Shown: piece by piece, positions 1 through 12,145 of the stretch
How the letters are laid out: every line of letters starts with the position of its first letter
How positions within the stretch are numbered: position 1 is the stretch's first letter
From: Rallus limicola
Lineage: Eukaryota; Chordata; Aves; Gruiformes; Rallidae
Assembly (NCBI GenBank): GCA_022605955.1
Contig: JAKCOZ010000005.1
Location: forward strand, 28,346,450 to 28,410,449
Length of the DNA: 64,000 bases
Direction: 5' to 3'
The notes under the pieces: model-generated
What the model saw: the letters and a program-made list of their open reading frames with translations, nothing else
What the model was told of the DNA's origin: nothing
Database searches by the model: none
Translations under genes and position numbers: made by a program

Positions 1-589
1 GGCAGCAACTGTTTATTCTTATAGGATCAGAATTGATCTTTAACCAGTTTGAAATGCTGTATTGCAGGGTTCTACTCAGAAATGAGTCAAATTCATCCTC
101 AGGGTCCGCCTAATAACAATAATTAAGTTTTCTAACAAAAAAAAACCCATAGGTGACAAAACGTCCGCACACCACTCATCTACAGCTTTGTTTGGCTGTA
201 AAAGCAGGACAATCTGTTCACCGCGGCCACCGAATAGATGTTCCAAACTAGACACATTTCAGTACTGGAATCCCTTTACCCAAAATACCTGCCTTCCCTT
301 TCTGCTTCAAAACATCCAGAACACACACAAGCTATGGAGAGGGCTCTTCTAAATAAAAGACAAACTTGACATACTTAGTACAAGATGCTAGTGGGAGGAA
401 TCCTGTTACAGTCTTCTCAAATTTCAATTAGTTCTTTGTTCACAGAATTAGCACCCACACCTTTAATCAGTTTTCATTATTGCTGTAATTACTAATGTCA
501 TTAATCAAGTTACAGAAAACAGTCTAGCCTATTTAACTCTACAGTCTGTATCCTTAAATGATACTCAAGTGAGTATGTGAGTATGAAGG

Positions 590-657
590 TGGGGGGGAGA
601 GGGGGTAGTCGGGGGGGGGGAGGGGTGGGGGGGGGCAGGGGCGGGGTGGGGGGGGTA
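590..657 (+). repeat. G-run block with quadruplex potential
   Basis: At least six runs of four or more G separated by 1-4 bases lie on the plus strand, which is the template strand for STXBP6. This is enough for several G-quadruplex registers. The biased composition also produces Gly- and Pro-rich frames that should not be read as proteins. Confidence 0.9.
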
Positions 658-724
658 GTGGAGGAGGGGAAAGAGGCTTGTGAGAAGAATCAGATGCAAG
701 GCTCTGTCCCAAGGGAGGGAAGAG

Positions 725-744
725 TGTGTGTGTGTGTGTGTGTG
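725..744. repeat. (TG)10 microsatellite
   Basis: Ten uninterrupted TG units lie about 70 bp right of the G-run block. Confidence 0.97.
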
Positions 745-2513
745 ACAGGTAGGAAGGTATAAGGCAGGGAACGAAGAGGGTCGGCAGTTACGAAGAGGGT
801 CTGCAGTTTCACAGGGACACCCATATTTACTTATGGCTAAGCTCTCAAGCACTTCCTGCGGAAACAAGAACAGCATGAATTTCACTTTCTTCACTACTAT
901 CCTTTAGGAAGGAGTAAGACTCAATAGGATAACTAAGTTTGTAAACAAACCCTTTAAGTTCTTTCATCTTCAGTTCCAGTTGGGAGGAGTATTCCTTGAT
1001 TGCCTTTTTTTTTTTTTGAAAATATGCACTAGTTACAAGATACACATTACATATATGATATTTGTATCTCTGTCAGTACATACCTAAGCATGTATGTGTA
1101 GGTGTATGTACTCTAACAGTTTATTAAAAATATGATGCTTTTAGGACTGAAAAAAAAAATTATCTGTTTTCATGAACGCACCGACAAAGCTCATAATTAT
1201 AGTACAGATACAGGAATACTATAGAAAACCTAGCACTGCTTTAAGAATATCAATCTGAATATTCAAGGGAACATCAGATGTTTGAGCAGACTATTTCATC
1301 TCACATATTACTAGACAGTTTCCAATTACATGACTATATTGCCTTTTATAATAATTGATACTGCTTATTTGCTGTACTTGCCTATGAGGACTTTTTTTTT
1401 TTCCTCCATTTTTGCTAGACATCCTGCTGCTCAAGGAGGCAGACACACAGAAAGTCACTGGAATTTAGGTTCAGCTGCTACTTGGTTTACAGTTACTATA
1501 GCTTCTATCAAACGTAAAGCTTATCCACCATTTGTAACATCATGTGAAAAAAAAGTTGACAGTGTGAAGAACAGCAAAAGCACTGTATCCATAAAGAGGT
1601 TTATTAGTCCCTGTCTCTACTGCATCCACTGCCTGTACTGTGTGTACACATGTATAGACTGTGTCTGTGCACACTCACAATGACAAGCAAGGAGTAAGGA
1701 AACAGTTACCATCTGGTATGGAACCATGGCTCAGTAGAGTCCATTTTAGCTATGAAGTCATAATAGCAAGACTGTGGGTGTGCTTCACAGGACACCATGG
1801 GGTCTAGTGTGTGTTAATAAAGTAAGAGGCAGAAGTTTATGAATCTCAGTGGCTTTTGAAAAAATTTTTTTTTTCTTAAGATAAAGGTTAATATTTGCAT
1901 CAGCTGAATCAGAAACTCAATTCTGAACAGGTCAAGATTATGAGAACAAGATAATTCTGGAGGCTGTAATGTGTGGTCCTTTAACAAAACCAAATTATTA
2001 CCAAGAAGGATAAGCATCACTAGCAAACAGATGAAAAACAAGGGCTTAATATGAGATTTCTTCCATATGAAATGGAAAAAACTGTAGAGGACCTATTATC
2101 CCACCAGTGCAGAAACTGCTCCTCCCTTTTCCCCACCACACCAAAAACAAAACAAAGGAAATCCTATTAATGTGGAAGGGGAAAAAAAAAAGAGAAAGGA
2201 AGTTTACATGAAAATTTTATGCCTTTTTTCTTAGTTTGAGAAGACACTAAAAGAAAAGGATGATTGACAGAATAGTTCTGATTTACTATGTCAGTTAGTG
2301 GTAACCTCAGTGTCAGTAGCTAAAATGTAAACACCAAGCTGGAGATGATGTCCCTCTTCCTCAAGTTTATGGTTGATGTTGCAGTGAAAAGGAATGCAAG
2401 ACAAAAATAACACCCAGAAAAAAGAGCATATAAAGATGTCTGCACAAAGTATAGTTCTGATAGTAGCATACAAGAATGTAGTCTAGATTTGAGAGAAAAT
2501 TAACAGAACTGGG

Positions 2514-2527
2514 TACGGCGCGCCGTA
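2514..2527. repeat. 14-bp CpG-rich perfect palindrome
   Basis: TACGGCGCGCCGTA is self-complementary and holds four CpGs in an otherwise CpG-poor AT-rich intron. No function can be assigned from sequence. Confidence 0.9.
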
Positions 2528-3406
2528 TTTATAACTGATGCTACTGGGGGCCAGAAATAACTGAACAGAACCCCGAGACAGCCTGCACTTATCTCTTACA
2601 GTTTGGAGACATGAACTGTTAGGAAACTCATTGAGAAAAGCAATTTTTTATTCCAGCTGTGAACCTGGGAGGTGTGTTTCTAAAAGCATTCTGTTTTAGA
2701 GCAGACAAAAAAGGGACTACTTTCATCCATTCTAGTCTAAGGAAACAACTAAAATGGTTTATTTTCTTAAAGAATACTTCACGAAATATGTGAAAATCCT
2801 CCCCCACAAATAGTTTTAGTTGCTCGGGAAATGGATGATAAACACCTCTTTGACATACTGACCAGACTTTTTTACCTAACCAGTCATTTTTAGTCTAAGT
2901 CTGAAAATTCACCTTAAAATATGTAAATTATGAAATACAACAGAACTCTAAACTAATTGATTTATGTCAAAATCAAAGTAAATTAAAAAAAACCCCAAAA
3001 ACAGGAAGTTTATTAATAATAGCTTTCTGACTGACTTGTGAAGAAATCACAATGCAGATATCTTTTAAAGGGAAAGGTTTCAGGACACACAGAAATGTTT
3101 CAGGATGAAGAGAAGTAGAGACACAAATTGAAATCAAGGTTGTTAGAAAGAGGGAGGGAGGAGAACAACTTCTGACAAAGTGAGTAGGGGATATTGCAGA
3201 CTAGGGGATCAAAGAGTGCAGAAGAGTGAGGTGGTACTTGCTGGAGAAATGCTGAAGCTCAGGAGTTTGCTACTCCAAAGTTAGCATATTCAGACTCATG
3301 ATTTCAAGATGTGATTAGGCTGCAAGCTCATTTGAACTCAGAATAACTCACATGCAAATTATTTCATGTCCAATTGCACAAAGTAGTCCAGCTGTGATTG
3401 ACTTAC

Positions 3407-3572
3407 CTGACATAATTTTGGATTGGCAGTTGATAAATTCTGGCTTCTTGTCTGTAAGGTATCGCTGACAAGTGTTATGTAGAACCTGAAAGAATGTGCA
3501 TTTTTCTGAAGCTGTGCTTGCTACCCATTGGTCAAAGGCATTTTCAAATAGTAAATCAAATTCTGGGGAATC
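3407..3572 (-). CDS. STXBP6: STXBP6 (amisyn) third coding exon
   Basis: This 166-nt exon encodes residues 96-150 plus one base. It reads DSPEFDLLFENAFDQWVAST, then a segment with CTFFQVLHNTCQRYL, and ends in KPEFINCQSKIMS. This closes the PH-like domain. In known amisyn the next residues start the R-SNARE (VAMP-like) coiled coil of roughly 60 residues, which is not encoded in this window and must lie left of base 1. The acceptor is TTCTTCTAG ending at 3573 and the donor is CAG|GTAAGT at 3406-3401, a near-consensus site. The frame is open and continuous with the preceding exon. The three exons together give 150 codons of an expected total near 210, so the gene is partial in the window but shows no sign of decay. 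Confidence 0.96.
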
Positions 3573-5209
3573 CTAGAAGAAAAAGAAGAAACACTACAAT
3601 TATTTCAGTTTTATAAATGATTTGGAGAAAGAGACATAGATCTATTTTTTTAAAAGGTATTATGTTAGAAAAAGCAGAGATCATACAAATCAAAACCATC
3701 CTGGGTCTTGGCAGATTTTTTTCCTTGCTGATATTTTTAATAAGGGCTATTCAGCTAAGACAAAAATACCTTAAAAGAAAAATAGACCCAAAAATTCAAG
3801 TTAGAATTTAATAAGAAATCCTTATTATCTACAGATACATAGTTACTTATGCAATGATCTGGGCCTCACAGCAGAAAAATCTACTTTCACGCTGTATTAC
3901 AGAAGATACGGTTCTGCTCTGAATGCTCAACCAAAGGAGGAAACAAATAGGAAGTGCTAGTTATTGTATTTAAAGCATCATCATGAAGTTTTGATTAGGG
4001 CTCTGGATAACATGAACAAAAGAGCACTCAGAAAAAAAAATAAATCAAAGGCAGCTTTATGCCATGGATTTTATGGAAGAAATACTGCTATATATTTAGC
4101 AGTATTTGCTAAATTAATTTTATTATCTACTCTAGTAAATGCTATTTTGAATTGTTGACACTAGGAGTCACAGGAATGTCAGTTTGAAAGGAACATGTCT
4201 AAGATCAAGAACTTGACAAGACTTTCAATCTGAGAGTATCCCAAGTTATCTGTTATTTACATAGCTGCATAGCAGATGCTGGGAAAGGGCCTAGACCTCA
4301 TATCCCTTATCTACTTGCCATTACTCTTGTTTTCATTGTCTCTTTAACCAAAGAAAATATAATTCCACTCCCCTTGCAATTCACAGGACAGCATCCAACG
4401 GGCTTGTATTTTTGTACTAAACACTGTGCTGGGCAGTAACAGAATTTGTTAAGATGCATAGGCAACTGACCAGAGCACAGCTTTGAATAAATCAAGGGGA
4501 TGACTCAAACGTATTTTGTTGTACAGTGAACAAAGCAAGTTACTTTGTGATAACATGGTATGAACCACATTCCTAACTTCTAATTCTGCTGGTTTATTAT
4601 TGAAGATTTGTGTTCGTTAGCTTATTACAAGTTCATACAACTTCATCTTGAGACAGCATAAGGTGGGCTGTATATTCACAGCAAAGGAATGCAAGAACTG
4701 TTCTGTGGAGGTTTTGTTTACATTAGCATTCCTGTGCCATTGGCAACTAAACCACAGCACCGCCTTTTCTAAGAAAAGAAAAGTAGAAGGATCTCAGTAA
4801 GAACACAAGATTCGAAATATTTCACAAACCTCACGCTAAATAACCTATCCTGTCCTTGCCTCTACTTACTGCTCTATCCTACAACACAGCTGCATGCCAA
4901 AATGGACCCCAAGAGGCTTATAGTTAAAGACAAGGCAAACAAGGCTCTTCTTTTTCTCTTTACAAGGAGGAGAGAGAAGAAAGAAAAGCAAGAAAGATGG
5001 GAAGAAAAAAACCCAAATGATTATGAGCTTTGGCTTCCTCCCACCCTTCCCATTAAAATCTATTTCACATATTCCACTGAGTGAGTTATATTTTTGAGAA
5101 TTTGTACTTAAGCCTGTATCTTGTCATTCCAGATGCCTTTTTAACAGTGAAAAAATAACTGATTTGTGAATCAGGCAAAGAGCTCAGTTTTTAGTTTTCT
5201 AGAACTCAC
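3573..5209 (-). other. STXBP6: STXBP6 intron between second and third coding exons
   Basis: This 1,637-nt interval is bounded on the minus strand by GTGAGT at 5209 and TTCTAG at 3573. It is AT-rich with no recognisable repeat or coding signal. Short frames near 3617-4158 and 4902-5084 are Lys/Ile-rich products of base composition and resemble nothing I know. Confidence 0.9.
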
Positions 5210-5340
5210 CCGATTAGCATCTATACCATTGACCTGGCGAAGCTGCTCAAGCATCCACTGTGTTCTCCTGACAAAAGACGTAGAGCCTTCAAATTGCTTC
5301 ACCTTTGTAATAGACGCTTGAGCTGGTTTCTTGTTCGTCA
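5210..5340 (-). CDS. STXBP6: STXBP6 (amisyn) second coding exon
   Basis: This 131-nt internal exon encodes residues 52-95. It opens VTNKKPAQASITKVKQFEG once the carried-over G from the previous exon is added, and ends in QWMLEQLRQVNGIDANR. This is the middle of the Sec3-like PH fold of amisyn, which contacts membrane phosphoinositide. The acceptor is TTTGTCCAG ending at 5341 and the donor is CGG|GTGAGT at 5209, both canonical on the minus strand. With the leading base it makes exactly 44 codons, so the next exon begins in phase 0. The end of the exon reads DANR. I remember mammalian amisyn as DPNG here, so this is a small divergence at the splice junction. There are no stops or frameshifts. 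It lies about 45 kb downstream of the start-codon exon in transcription order. Confidence 0.96.
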
Positions 5341-8300
5341 CTGGACAAATAAAACAAAAAAAATATAGAACTGAAATGGGCTTAATGTCTCACTGGTCTG
5401 TACCAATTGGCCCACAGTGTCATTAGCTGTTTTGCTGGTTTATTTACTATAATGTCCCATACATGTAACTGATTTAGATGGTATAACACTTTCCCTTTCC
5501 TGGATGTCATAGTGAAAAAAAACATATTCCTTATTGTCAGAATGATGGTACAATGCCAAAGAAACATTATACTACTCAAGATCAGATGTATTTTTGCCAT
5601 TATCAGCTTAAGTTGCCAACACCCTGTAAGAACAGAACTAAAATTAAGGTCTTTCCATCTGCATTCTTACAACCATCTTACTGTTCACTTTTACCCACAC
5701 TAGTTAGTAGACAATTCCTCATACACAGACTCTTACTCATTTCTTTCTCATCACTTTAGACTTATGAATACACATAAAAGAAACATCCACGTAAGTCTAT
5801 TTGTGAACCTTTTTTAAAAAGCAAACTGCTGTTTCAGACTGATTTTCATGTTGGTGATTGAAAAAACCCACACATTTCTCTGGTCTTTTCACAGCTTTAC
5901 ATGTAGGTCACACTATATGGTATAATGCTGCCATAATCTATGTAATTCACTTCCTAATTGCCAGTTAGAGTGGAATATATGTATATATATTATGCATTTA
6001 CTTATTACTTTCTTTAGTATATGCACTTACTGCATTGAGAAAGTAATCCTGCCAAATCAGACAGTGGTCTGTAAAATTTTAAAAGTTAAGAATTAAGGAA
6101 CTAAAGATTGCTCGATCTCCCCAAAATACTAGGCACCACAAAGACCATAAATCAGAACGATCTTACTTGTTAATAAACAAAATATATGTTAGAACCTACA
6201 AAGTCAGTCATGCTAGTCATCTGTGCTCTTGGGGCGGGGAAAAAAGGCAGCAAAATAAGTCACTCCAATTAGTATATCCTTACCACAGCATCAGGTTCTC
6301 TCAGGTACACTAAAGCTGACTTTTAAACACAACAAAATCTGGCTTCCCACATTACTTACTATTTCTCTAAACAAACAAATTTTCTTTTCATTAGTATAAC
6401 TTATAACCTCCATGAAAGTTTTACAAGCAGTTTCAGGCACTTTCTAACGTCACACCAGGTATTTTATTTGCACGTTACTTATCTATATTGCTGTATAGTA
6501 AGTCACTCCAAATACATTTCCACTTTCTGTGAATAAATATTTTTTATAATCATTGTACCACACAATCTACTAATGCTGTGTCATTTATTTTTCTCCTCAA
6601 ACTCTCTTTATTTCCAAAAATCCTTTTATTCATATGGTCCTCCAAAAAAAGAGTATTATTGGAAAAGCCATTCTTATCTGCTTGTAGATGCTGGGAGTTA
6701 AAGACAGCTTTTAAAATAATCAACACTTGAATAGTGAGGTTGCTTATTTTTGTGCACCTCCTTTACTGAAATAAATCAAGAAAACTAACAAGCTTCCCAC
6801 TCCCAAGATGCACGCTGCATACACTTCTGCACTCAGGGGGACAGTTATACAGTAAGTAAACATTCATGTAATACCTCATCATTACATAAACTTAAAATGT
6901 TAGTATTTTTTGGAATAATATAGTTTGGAATTGAGTAGCACATTCAGGTTAATATGGGAAGTTTTTTCAGTAATTCAGCCTCACACATTTTCAGTTCAGT
7001 GTGTGTTGGTGCATCTAAAGTCCAAGCATCCTTATGAGAACTTAATTTGATAAGCAGAAAAATAATTTCCAAGGAAAGTTTAAAAGGTAAAAAGAAGCTT
7101 AAAAAAAAATCAGATCCTAACACTTCACATGGCAGATAACTGTTTTTAAGAAGTTACTTTAAAATAAAAAGCATAGCTGGACTCAATATATTGGCCACAC
7201 TATTGACAAGTACATAATAAAGACTGCCAGAAGTCTCCTGATCAGCAGGTACAGCACTGAGAACCTGACTGATGCAATATGCAAGTCAGAGTTGCACATC
7301 AAATGGAACAGAACAGAGAAGTTCTACGCAGTTTCAGAAATGTAGAAACAAAATTAGATTAGAACACCTACTGAAATTCAAAGGCTAGGTATTACTAGGA
7401 AGTAAGATTAGTGTTCTGGATTCATTGATTGCTCAATCGCCTATGAACTCAAACATAACCGTATCTATAAAACAGAGGTGACAGGCATCCTATCTATAGT
7501 TACATAGTACATACAGGTTCTGCTTTTATTTCAAGTTTACACATCACTGGGTGGGAAACAAATTCCCAAATTACATGGGCAGCAAGACCACAGACTTATG
7601 TCCCTACTTTCTCGTAATTCACCCCAATACTTATTTGCATGTTTTCTGCCAACCCCAGCGATCACTTTAGCAGACTCTACAGCACTCCACAGGACCAAGT
7701 TTCAAATATTTTCTACAAAACAGTTCCAACAAAATGCTATCTAACAGTGACTCAAGTTTTATGTCTGTGGATTATTCCCCTTCTATGCCGAAAAATACTC
7801 TACACTATACATAAGCCACAGACAGAATTAACACTAGTAGCATAGGAAAACAAAGCAGGAAACACCAGAGAGAACAATTATGTCATCAAACGCTATTCTC
7901 CCCTCCTCAGAATCTCATGAATAATCAATTATGAAATGTATAGCCTTAAACTCCAGTAAAATTCTCACTCCTTTAAAGCCATTTACATGTCATTTCAAAA
8001 TGAAAATACTAAATTTTACAGATATGATAGTTAAGTGCCGAATGTCTATTCTCAATATCTTCATAAATTGTTTTGTCTGATTTGACATATCCACAATCTA
8101 ATTCTCCAAACGTCTATGTATAGCACTTTTAATAATCAATGAACAGTAGCTCTGTCTTGCACTGGAGCTGTTACTGCTCTGTGCTTCAGCAAGTCAAGAT
8201 CACCTTTAGTGCCTAAGATTCGTTAACTCTTGAAGATGCCTAGTAGTGGTCAACTATAAAACCATCTAAATTAGAAGACTGTTTCTACATTATCTACCAC

Positions 8301-11300
8301 ACAGTATGTCTGAGAGAGGCTGAGAGGGCTCTTCTACAACAGAAGAGCTTATCGGGGTCTTGGGTATCTCAGTTACTTAAGTAGAAATTCGGTCTCAAGG
8401 TAGCTGTTGTGTCCCTCTCAGGAAAAGCTGTAGTTCTCCCATTTAGGTTTCACACTCATAATTACTGCACACAGCCAAACAGATCTTGTTGCATTTCACC
8501 TTCTGCATCCTGATATTTTAGGAAAAAGCTAACATTTCTAGAACATTCCAAAAAAACCCACAACCCTACAGCTACCCACAAACACACCCAACATGCTTTA
8601 AAACCTTCATTTAGTCCATGACAGCTTGACAGTAGTATGGCAGTCATTACAACTCTGTGAAACCCTTTGGCAGCTGGGAAAGCCATCCTCACTAGCTGCT
8701 CATTATGTTGCTCTGCAAACTAGAGCACTTCCACACAAGCTACTGAGTGGGTGTTACCTTGCAAACATGTAAAAATTCTTTTCTTAGATCTGCAAATTGG
8801 AAGCAATTACACACTCCTAGCCACATTCCCTCTCTGACAAGTCATTCAGACATGTTTGCTATAATCTTCCACAATCATTATCAACCTTAATAAAACAAAG
8901 GACAATATTTAAGTTATGCTTCAATTTTAGGTGGGGTTTGTTTGCTTTGGGGCTTTTTTTTTTGTGTAACAGAACATTACGCCTTCAAAATATGAAGCTG
9001 TAATAGTGCGGATGAAGCACATTTATTTGGAACCCATCAATAGATGGCATGCCATATGGTATTTCTATGTGTCAGATGCAAACAAAATAGCTTTTTACAT
9101 TTAAATTTATTTTTTAAAGGAACATAGAATTATCGGTAAAAATAAGAAAGAGTGTGTGAGGAGGTGGCTACAGCAATTTATGACAATGACATTACGAGTT
9201 TGGGCTATTTTAAACATTAGATTAACATATAACCAAAAGTTACCAAGTCAGAAATAGCATCATTTCTTCTGGGAGTGAAGACATTGTTAACCACTTTGCA
9301 TCGTAAATAAAAGTAAATGACAGTATAACATTTCAAAGAGCCTGTTAAAAGTTTGAAAGGCACACATTTAAGTGAAATACTCTTTCAAAAGCAGATCAGA
9401 AAATACAAGGCAGAAATATTCAGGTCAGAATTAGATTTAGAGAGTGCTGTGACAGAGTCAGGAAAGTCATTGTTCTCATCATTTGGAACACAGAGAAAAA
9501 CAGAATTGAATTCCAGACCTCAGCTAGAAGTCAGTAACACACACGTCTAGCATCTTAAAGCAGAAAATCAATACATTTCTCTTCACAGAAACAGCTAAGG
9601 GAGACTGAAGTCACAGTTCAACTTCATCTCACCTGCACTCCAGAATGTATTTTTAAAAACTTTTTCAGCCTTCTAAATCATCTATACTCTAATGGAAAGG
9701 GAAGTACTGGAAAATGATTAATTCCTTAAATACCTACCCTAAAACATCTGGACTTGAGAAACAGCTCTAAACCACTGTACCATGAACTTTTATTTGTCAG
9801 ATTTGAAAAAAATGTTTTGGAAAAGCAATGTCTGTCCTTGAAATTTTGATTCTGGCTACCTGTGTTTGTTTTAGATGTTCTTTAGATAGATTTGGATCTG
9901 TATATGTTATAACTCAACCTCTAGGCAATTAGGAATCTTACAACAAATGGTGGGATTGCCTCACAAAGTTTCTGGTTATATTGCTGTGTATTTCTAGTGC
10001 TGAATGACTAAAATAACTACTGAAGGGAAAAATTAGAAAGTACAAAGTCTTGAAGCAGGCAGTGGCTGCTGCAACTGTTCATATTATAACAAGTAGGGTT
10101 TTTTCCTGGGCACTCTACAGATTAAATTAGGCACCCTTAACATTATTTGCTGTTCTGTTACCAGCTCTTGAGAGGAAAAAACCAAACCAAACCAAAAACC
10201 AACAGTGAAAATGAAGTAAAGATCACTTAAAAATTACTTTCATCTATGAAATTATTTCATTTGTGAATGTGACAGTCTGAGACTCTCACTCCTGAGCAGG
10301 TCTGCAGACGTCTACTGAAGGCACTGCCTGTGTAGTAGAATCCAAAACTATTCATCAATTTAATGTTAATCTGTATGTGAAATGCTGTACAGTGGATGCT
10401 CATCCCCCAACTCACAAATACCCAACGATGCAAAGTTAGTCAAACTGATAGATATGGTTAGAATGCATTCTGACATTTAAAGCCTTTTTAAAAAAGGCCT
10501 CTCTGATGAAAAGGTTGTTGAACTCAATACCATGGTAGTGTGATGTGATGTCAAGGTCACTGTATCTAAAATGTAACGATTCCTACCTTCTTGTAGAAAC
10601 ATTGCCCTGAAGCAAAACTCTTCTTTTCAGAGCGAGACTAAGTCTAAAAGCAGCTAGGAGTTTCCTAAACTGATTTTGATTAAATCAGAATAAAAAGAGC
10701 AAACTTAAAAGCAGCAGCATGTTTTAATTAAAAATGCTATTTAATATTAGAGATATTTGATTAGGAAATACATGCAATTATGTATTAGAATTTGTGTTAG
10801 AAATGCTTTTTTTTTTTTTCCTCAAGATAGCTCTTAAGGAAAGAAAGTAGGTTATGAACAGACTATGACAGAGATAATTACTCCTGTATACTTTGCAGGT
10901 CTCCAGAGTTACATATTGAAAAGCCATCTTTTCCCTCCAGACCTCTCTTTGTGCAATTAAATCTAATTCTCATTCCACAAGTCCCTTCACTCTCAGCCAC
11001 CAAGGAAATTACTATTTCAGAAAATTGCAAATGCTCATTGACTAGAATTCTGATGGTCACATACACAATCCTAGCAAGCTGTGACTACCAGTTAGGCTGA
11101 TGATCTGTGGCTTCTGACCATCGAAAAGAGTGACCTTTTTGTTTCTTTGTCCATTTACCACTCAATTCCACAGCATATCTGGAGTTTTACTATTCAGAGA
11201 GTAATGATGAGTAACTTGTGGAAATGCATTAGAACTTTGAGGAAACCCAAGACAGATCTCTTTTTTTGCAAATATCATAGTCAAGTACAAAGCCTCAAAT

Positions 11301-12114
11301 AAAAGACAACATCAACAAGGCACCTACAAGGACTCATTCTCATCTGCTGTTCTCATCTACCTCATTCCAAAGCAAAAGTCAAGAAAAGATTTCTCTATTC
11401 TATCACAAGAACAACTTTACAGTTTTTCTTGCACACATTTCAAAATCTTAAATTTCCCTGTTTTTTTACCAGAGTGAGGAAATAGGGATAAAGTAGGGGA
11501 AAGGACACTAAATACCCCTCAACCCTTAATACAGCAGGAGGTTGGATTATTGCTGTTCTGCCACTCTACAAGGTAGTTGGGGCTGCTCTGCTTATAGGAC
11601 CATGTGACCTGATCAAAGTATGGTCCTGGCAAGCAACTTCCAGATTTTTACAAAGCAGCTTTCCTACCTTCATATAAATGGACTGTATGTAAGAATTAAT
11701 TAAGATTGAGCAAATGGATACATTCTGACCTATTTAGGTATTAAAGAATAAGGAAACTCTTTTAGTATATCACACAGATTTCAGGAAAACTATTTCCAGT
11801 TTTTTTCATGTGATGGTTGTGAGTTTTGCTGCCTACCAACTCCAGCTTTGAGTCTGAATACCAAAATTGGTACTATTTCATGTTTACTCACAGAAGTTTC
11901 AACTAAGCACTAATTATTTAATGTGGAGCCCAAATTAACTGTAGAACTTTGAGCCTTCCACTGTGACTGTCCAACTGCTCCCTCCTGCAACCTTCATACC
12001 TTCCATGGTTCTCAGACTTCAGCTATATATTATACAAAGAGATGCTCTGAGAATACAGTCCTAATAAGAACCCAAACTTAGGTAATCACTTCCAGGATGA
12101 ATTTTACGCACAGG

Positions 12115-12143
<29 letters not shown>
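12115..12143. repeat. A29 homopolymer
   Basis: Twenty-nine uninterrupted A residues. Nothing recognisable as a retroposed body precedes the tract, so it is called a simple homopolymer. Confidence 0.95.

Positions 12144-12145
<2 letters not shown>

Larger units (their letters stand above)
1..3406 (-). other. STXBP6: STXBP6 intron after third coding exon (partial)
   Basis: The donor of the third coding exon opens this intron at 3406, and it runs off the left edge. I looked on the minus strand for the final SNARE-motif exon and did not find it. The stretch is AT-rich and contains a G-run block (590-657), a TG microsatellite (725-744) and short A or T homopolymers. All open frames here are short and compositionally biased, with no recognisable product. 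Confidence 0.85.

Noticed and set aside
577..762. Gly-rich plus-strand frame and Pro/His-rich minus-strand frame (565-894)
   Set aside because: Both are translations of the G-run block and TG microsatellite. There are no homologous motifs, and they lie within intron.
1..3406. Final STXBP6 exon with the R-SNARE motif
   Set aside because: Looked for on the minus strand and not found. It must lie left of the window.
12115..12143. A29 run as the tail of a processed pseudogene or SINE
   Set aside because: No retroposed body, gene-like sequence or target-site duplication could be seen upstream.
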